Assembly: GCF_902833145.1 (NCBI RefSeq)
Contig: NZ_CADFEN010000015.1
Span: 62,001 to 126,000, forward strand
Length of the DNA: 64,000 bases
Source: Burkholderia sp. BCC0506
Lineage (GTDB): Bacteria > Pseudomonadota > Gammaproteobacteria > Burkholderiales > Burkholderiaceae
Direction of reading: 5' to 3'
The position numbers and the translations under genes are program-made. Position 1 is the first letter of the stretch, and every line of letters begins with the position of its first letter. Below are positions 61,144-64,000 of this stretch, piece after piece. The notes beneath the pieces are model-generated. The model saw only the letters and a program-made list of their open reading frames with translations. It had not been told where the DNA came from and ran no database searches.

Positions 61144-61647
61144 ATGATTCTGATCGCAATGGGCGTGTCGGGCGCGGGCAAGTCGCGAATCGGCGAAATG
61201 CTGGCGGAACGCCTGTCGTGCAGCTATACCGACGGCGACGCGTTTCACAGCGCGGCGAACAAGGAAAAGATGCACCACGGCATTCCGCTGACCGACGAAG
61301 ACCGCTGGCCGTGGCTGCGCTCGATCCGCGAGGCCATCGAGGAAAAGCAGCGTGCGGGCGAGACGGCCGTGTTCACGTGCTCGTCGCTGAAGCGCTCGTA
61401 CCGCGACGTGCTGCGCGGCACCGACACCGACGTGCGGTTCGTGTATCTGAAGGGTTCGTTCGACGTGTTGCGCGAGCGCCTGAAGACCCGCACCGGCCAT
61501 TTCTTCGATCCGTCGCTGCTGAAGAGCCAGCTCGACACGCTCGAGGAGCCGGGGCCCGACGAAGCGATCGAGGTCAGCATCGAGCTGACGCCCGAGCAGA
61601 TCGTCGATCAGGTCATGGTGAAGATCGGCCTCGCGCAGCAGCACTGA
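61144..61647 (+). CDS. gntK: Gluconokinase
   Basis: 167 aa. P-loop MGVSGAGKSRIGEML (7-21), SYTDGDAFHSAANKEKMHHGIPLTDEDRWPWL, CSSLKRSYRD and GHFFDPSLLKSQLDTLEEP, the standard small thermosensitive-type gluconokinase. Makes 6-phosphogluconate, the Edd substrate encoded just upstream. Operon with gntP. Confidence 0.96.
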   Translation: MILIAMGVSGAGKSRIGEMLAERLSCSYTDGDAFHSAANKEKMHHGIPLTDEDRWPWLRSIREAIEEKQRAGETAVFTCSSLKRSYRDVLRGTDTDVRFVYLKGSFDVLRERLKTRTGHFFDPSLLKSQLDTLEEPGPDEAIEVSIELTPEQIVDQVMVKIGLAQQH

Positions 61648-61669
61648 GCGGTTCGCGGCCATCGTCATG

Positions 61670-61695
61670 AAAAAGGCACCTTCGGGTGCCTTTTT
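61670..61695. terminator. Bidirectional intrinsic terminator between gntK and tetR
   Basis: AAAAAGGCACC-TTCG-GGTGCCTTTTT: a UUCG-type tetraloop with A and T tracts on both sides. Confidence 0.9.
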
Positions 61696-61716
61696 CGTTG
61701 GCGGCGCGCATGCCGG

Positions 61717-62364
61717 TCAGGCCGCGCGGGCGCGTTGCGCGATGCCGTCGAGCAGCACGTCGAGCATCGTGTCGTGCACGACCGCCGGGTCGAGCTGCGC
61801 ATAGAGCGGGGCGGCCGACTTGACGAGCGGATGATCGGCGTCGGCCAGCGCGTGCATTTCCGCGAGCTCGACGTCGTTCGCGGCGCGCGTGAGCCCGCCC
61901 GCTTCGGCGGCGGCGAGCCCGATCACGCTCGCGTACCAGCCGACGCATACCGACGGCAGCGCCGCGCGCGGAATACCGGCGTCGGTCAGCGCGCGATGCA
62001 CGGCTTCGATATGCGCGAGGTCGGCCGGCCCCGTGCTCATGTGCCGCTGCAGCAGCGCGAACGCGGCCGGGTAGCGCAACGCGAGCGCGCGGTACTGGCG
62101 GGCGAGGTCGCGCAGCCGCTCGCGCCACGGCATCGAAGGATCGACCGGCACCAGCGAGCGCGACAGCGCGTTCGCGATCGCGCGGCTCAGGCCGTCCTTC
62201 GACTTGAAGTGATACAGCACGCTCATCGGGTCGCAGCCGACCGATTGCGCAAGCTTGCGCACGCTGAACGCGGCTTCGCCGACGTCTTCGAGCAGCGCGA
62301 GCGCGGCCGCGACGATCGCGTCCTTGTCGAGGCCACGCGGCCCCTGGGCGGGTTTGTCTTTCAT
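61717..62364 (-). CDS. TetR-family transcriptional regulator
   Basis: 215 aa. GLDKDAIVAAALALLEDVGEAAFSVRKLAQSVGCDPMSVLYHFKSKDGLSRAIANAL is the TetR N-terminal helix-turn-helix. The C-terminal domain (QRHMSTGPADLAHIEAVHRALTDAGI) is of the TetR/TetR_C type. Divergent from the oxidase gene, with a perfect palindrome between them, so likely a local repressor. Confidence 0.9.
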   Translation of the reverse strand: MKDKPAQGPRGLDKDAIVAAALALLEDVGEAAFSVRKLAQSVGCDPMSVLYHFKSKDGLSRAIANALSRSLVPVDPSMPWRERLRDLARQYRALALRYPAAFALLQRHMSTGPADLAHIEAVHRALTDAGIPRAALPSVCVGWYASVIGLAAAEAGGLTRAANDVELAEMHALADADHPLVKSAAPLYAQLDPAVVHDTMLDVLLDGIAQRARAA

Positions 62365-62404
62365 CGACGCAGGCTGGCAGGCCGGCGCAGCACCGGCTGT
62401 AAAC

Positions 62405-62434
62405 TTGACGAAAGTTTATTCTACACTGTAGAAT
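62405..62434 (+). promoter_or_regulatory. Probable promoter of the oxidase gene
   Basis: TTGACG (62405-62410), 18 nt, TAGAAT (62429-62434). RNA would start about 62441, giving a leader of about 209 nt before the ATG at 62650. Confidence 0.6.
62419..62433. promoter_or_regulatory. TetR-type operator overlapping the promoter
   Basis: TTCTACACTGTAGAA: a perfect 7-bp dyad around one central base, covering the spacer and -10. A second imperfect copy TTTCTGCGGTGTAGAAA lies at 62437-62453. Confidence 0.65.
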
Positions 62435-62454
62435 TATTTCTGCGGTGTAGAAAT

Positions 62455-62618
62455 TGGGTGTCCCGGCACCTTTCACGACGTGCTTTCGCACAGTCCGGGA
62501 TCCAGGCGGCACGAGCGTGCCCGCCGTCAACACGGGCCATCGCGCCCCTTTTCTCGTTGACACCCATGTGGAACCGGCTGCCCCCACCCGCGAAGCCTCG
62601 AAGCAACGAGGCTCTTCG
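62455..62618 (+). ncRNA. Candidate structured leader RNA before the oxidase gene
   Basis: Long-range stem TGGGTGTC (62455-62462) with GACACCCA (62559-62566). It encloses three hairpins: 62463-62498 (CCGG...CCGG with inner GTGC-TTTC-GCAC), 62505-62525 (GGCGGCAC-GAGC-GTGC-C-CGCC) and 62534-62547 (GGGC...GCCC). A further stem, CGAAGCCTCG...CGAGGC..TTCG, spans 62591-62618. The layout resembles a multi-way junction of a cis-regulatory RNA. High GC makes chance pairing common, so this is a candidate only. Confidence 0.35.
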
Positions 62619-62649
62619 ACAGGCGGCCCAAGACCATGCAAGTGCAATC

Positions 62650-64000
62650 ATGACGTCCAACCACAAACCCCTGATCCAGGGTGAAGCGCGTTTCGAGCAA
62701 ACGCAACTGAACATCGAAAAAGACAACTGGAACTGGTGCGACCCGGCCCGCTACGACGGCGAGCACCCGGCCAACTGGTACGAGGCGTCGCTGTCGCGCC
62801 ATGAAAACAGCGCGCCGCTCGCGCACGACGCCGTCTGCGACGTGCTCGTGATCGGCGGGGGCCTGCTCGGCGCATCGGCCGCGCTGCATCTCGCGCAAGC
62901 GGGCGTCGACACGATCCTCGTCGACAAGCATCGCGTCGGCTCGGCCGCGTCGGGCCGCAACGGCGGGCAATTGACGCCCGGCCTCGCCCGCTGGGAAGCC
63001 GCCGACATGATCGACCACCTGTCGCACGACGACGCGAAGCGACTGTGGCGCTTCGCGTCGACCGAGTCGATGGACCTGATCGACGAGATCGGCGCGCGTT
63101 ACGCGCTCGATCTCGACCGCAAGCGCGGCCACGTCACGGCGGCGGTGCATCCCGGCCACATGAGCGCGCTGCTCGACGGCGCGGATGCGCGCCGCCATCT
63201 CGGCGACGCGGGCGTGACGCTCGTCGGCCGCCATCAACTGCACGACGAATACGTGCGCTCGGGGCTGTACCACGGCGCGGCGATCGACGCGATCGGCGGC
63301 CAGATCCACCCGCTCGCGCTGGTGCGCGGCCTCGTGCACGGCTTCCGGCTGAACGGCGGCGCGCTGTACGAGGGCACCGAGGTGCTCGAGCTCGACGAGA
63401 CGCCCGCGGGCGTCGTCGCGACGACGCCGGGCGGCACGATCACCGCGCGCCGCGGCGTCGTGCTCGCGCTGCACAACACGACGTTCCGGCTGCTCGACGA
63501 CGGCGCGGCGACGACGGTGCCGTTCTTCACGTACGTGAGCGTGACGGCGCCGCTCGACGTCGACGTCGCGACGCTGTTGCCGGCCGGCATGCCGGTGTAC
63601 GACACGCAGTTCCAGATCGACTACTACCGGCCGGTGCGCGGCAACCGGCTGCTGTTCGGCGGGCAGGGCACCGGCAGTTGCTGGGCGCAGCCCGACGTCA
63701 ACGCGTATCTGCTGACGCGGTTGAACACGGTGTTTCCGCAGCACGACGGCCGCTTCGCGCTCGACTACTGCTGGAGCGGCGTGAGCGACTTCACGCTGAA
63801 CGGCGCGACCGACAGCCGCAAGACCGACGGCCGCGTGCCGATGTACATGGTGCAGGGCTGGAGCGGCCACGGCGTCGCGCAGACGGTGCGGATCGGCAAG
63901 GCGATCTGCGACGATTTCGTCGGCCGCAGCGACGATTTCTCGATGCTCACGGGCATCGACCATCGCGCGATTCCGCTCGGCCGGCAGCTGTCGCCGATCG
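62650..64000 (+). CDS. FAD-dependent amine/amino-acid oxidase (DAO family), right end missing
   Basis: 450 codons are visible; the gene runs off the right edge. DAO-fold oxidoreductase: FAD-binding DVLVIGGGLLGASAALHLAQAG (G69-x-G-x-x-G), VDKHRVGSAASGRNGGQ, and near the end SGHGVAQTVRIGKAICD. The pre-Rossmann N-terminus with NWYEASL resembles gamma-glutamylputrescine oxidase (PuuB/OrdL) relatives. The substrate is not settled. The ATG at 62650 has a weak ribosome site. An in-frame ATG at 62566 would add 28 residues (MWNRLPPPAK...) and remains possible. Confidence 0.85.
   Translation, partial: MTSNHKPLIQGEARFEQTQLNIEKDNWNWCDPARYDGEHPANWYEASLSRHENSAPLAHDAVCDVLVIGGGLLGASAALHLAQAGVDTILVDKHRVGSAASGRNGGQLTPGLARWEAADMIDHLSHDDAKRLWRFASTESMDLIDEIGARYALDLDRKRGHVTAAVHPGHMSALLDGADARRHLGDAGVTLVGRHQLHDEYVRSGLYHGAAIDAIGGQIHPLALVRGLVHGFRLNGGALYEGTEVLELDETPAGVVATTPGGTITARRGVVLALHNTTFRLLDDGAATTVPFFTYVSVTAPLDVDVATLLPAGMPVYDTQFQIDYYRPVRGNRLLFGGQGTGSCWAQPDVNAYLLTRLNTVFPQHDGRFALDYCWSGVSDFTLNGATDSRKTDGRVPMYMVQGWSGHGVAQTVRIGKAICDDFVGRSDDFSMLTGIDHRAIPLGRQLSPI

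Overview
The window is about 64 kb of GC-rich DNA (roughly two thirds G+C, G/C at most third codon positions). It looks like a stretch of the main chromosome of a Burkholderia-type betaproteobacterium. The grounds are the protein sequences and several familiar gene groupings: accB-accC-prmA, mpl/YqiA-type esterase/rnb/aroE/mtgA, tkt-gap, fur divergent from bamE then dapB, leuS-lptE-holA-proA, and hexR divergent from edd-eda. No rRNA, tRNA, CRISPR array, prophage or intact insertion sequence was seen. The species cannot be fixed from the sequence alone.

Layout. 1-3.5 kb (minus): fatty-acid carboxylase genes accB-accC with prmA running off the left edge, type II dehydroquinase, and a TlpA-like thioredoxin. 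3.5-4.1 kb: a decayed IS200/IS605-group element (TnpB fragment plus right end) abutting a conserved gene of unknown function. 5-10.7 kb (plus): mpl, esterase, RNase II, aroE, mtgA. 11.2-13.3 kb: a lipoprotein serine carboxypeptidase and a small EF-hand protein. 13.6-22.7 kb (plus): a sugar operon with an IclR regulator, KDGal kinase and KDPGal aldolase, two SDR dehydrogenases, an arabinose/galactose-type ABC importer and an aldose epimerase. 22.8-29.4 kb: pyrF, a phosphorylcholine-phosphatase-like protein, cinA-C/pgpA/thiL (minus) and the malic enzyme-phosphotransacetylase fusion. 29.8-30.8 kb: a secreted RNase Sa-type ribonuclease next to a barstar-family inhibitor. 31-33 kb (minus): rsmE, a VOC protein and a spermidine-synthase-like protein. 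33.4-36.5 kb: tkt and gap. 36.6-42.7 kb: two LysR regulators, a gluconate/idonate dehydrogenase pair, an MFS exporter and a GntR/FCD regulator. 42.9-45.9 kb: dctA, allantoicase and ureidoglycolate lyase. 46-49.4 kb: fur, bamE, dapB and an ExbB/ExbD pair. 49.6-55.8 kb: leuS, lptE, holA, proA, hemJ. 55.9-61.6 kb: hexR, edd, eda, gluconate permease and gluconokinase. 61.7-64 kb: a TetR regulator divergent from an FAD-dependent amine/amino-acid oxidase cut by the right edge.

How it works together. The dominant theme is sugar and sugar-acid catabolism into central metabolism. Gluconate enters by GntP, is phosphorylated by GntK and is cleaved by Edd/Eda. Idonate and 5-ketogluconate are interconverted by the IdnO/IdnD-like pair. 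An aldose, probably galactose and/or arabinose, enters by AraFGH and is finished by DgoK/DgoA. The products feed gap, tkt and maeB. Several regulators have recognisable palindromes in the right places. HexR-like sites lie before hexR and over the edd -10 region. TGGT-N3-ACCA sites lie before the GntR gene and just downstream of the dctA promoter. A palindrome lies inside the oxidase promoter next to the TetR gene, and an inverted repeat lies upstream of the CynR-like gene.

The most unusual places are the dead TnpB remnant whose right end supplies the stop codon of the neighbouring gene, a possible minus-strand small RNA after maeB, and a long structured leader before the terminal oxidase gene. 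The RNase/barstar pair is also notable because its inhibitor carries an N-terminal extension.
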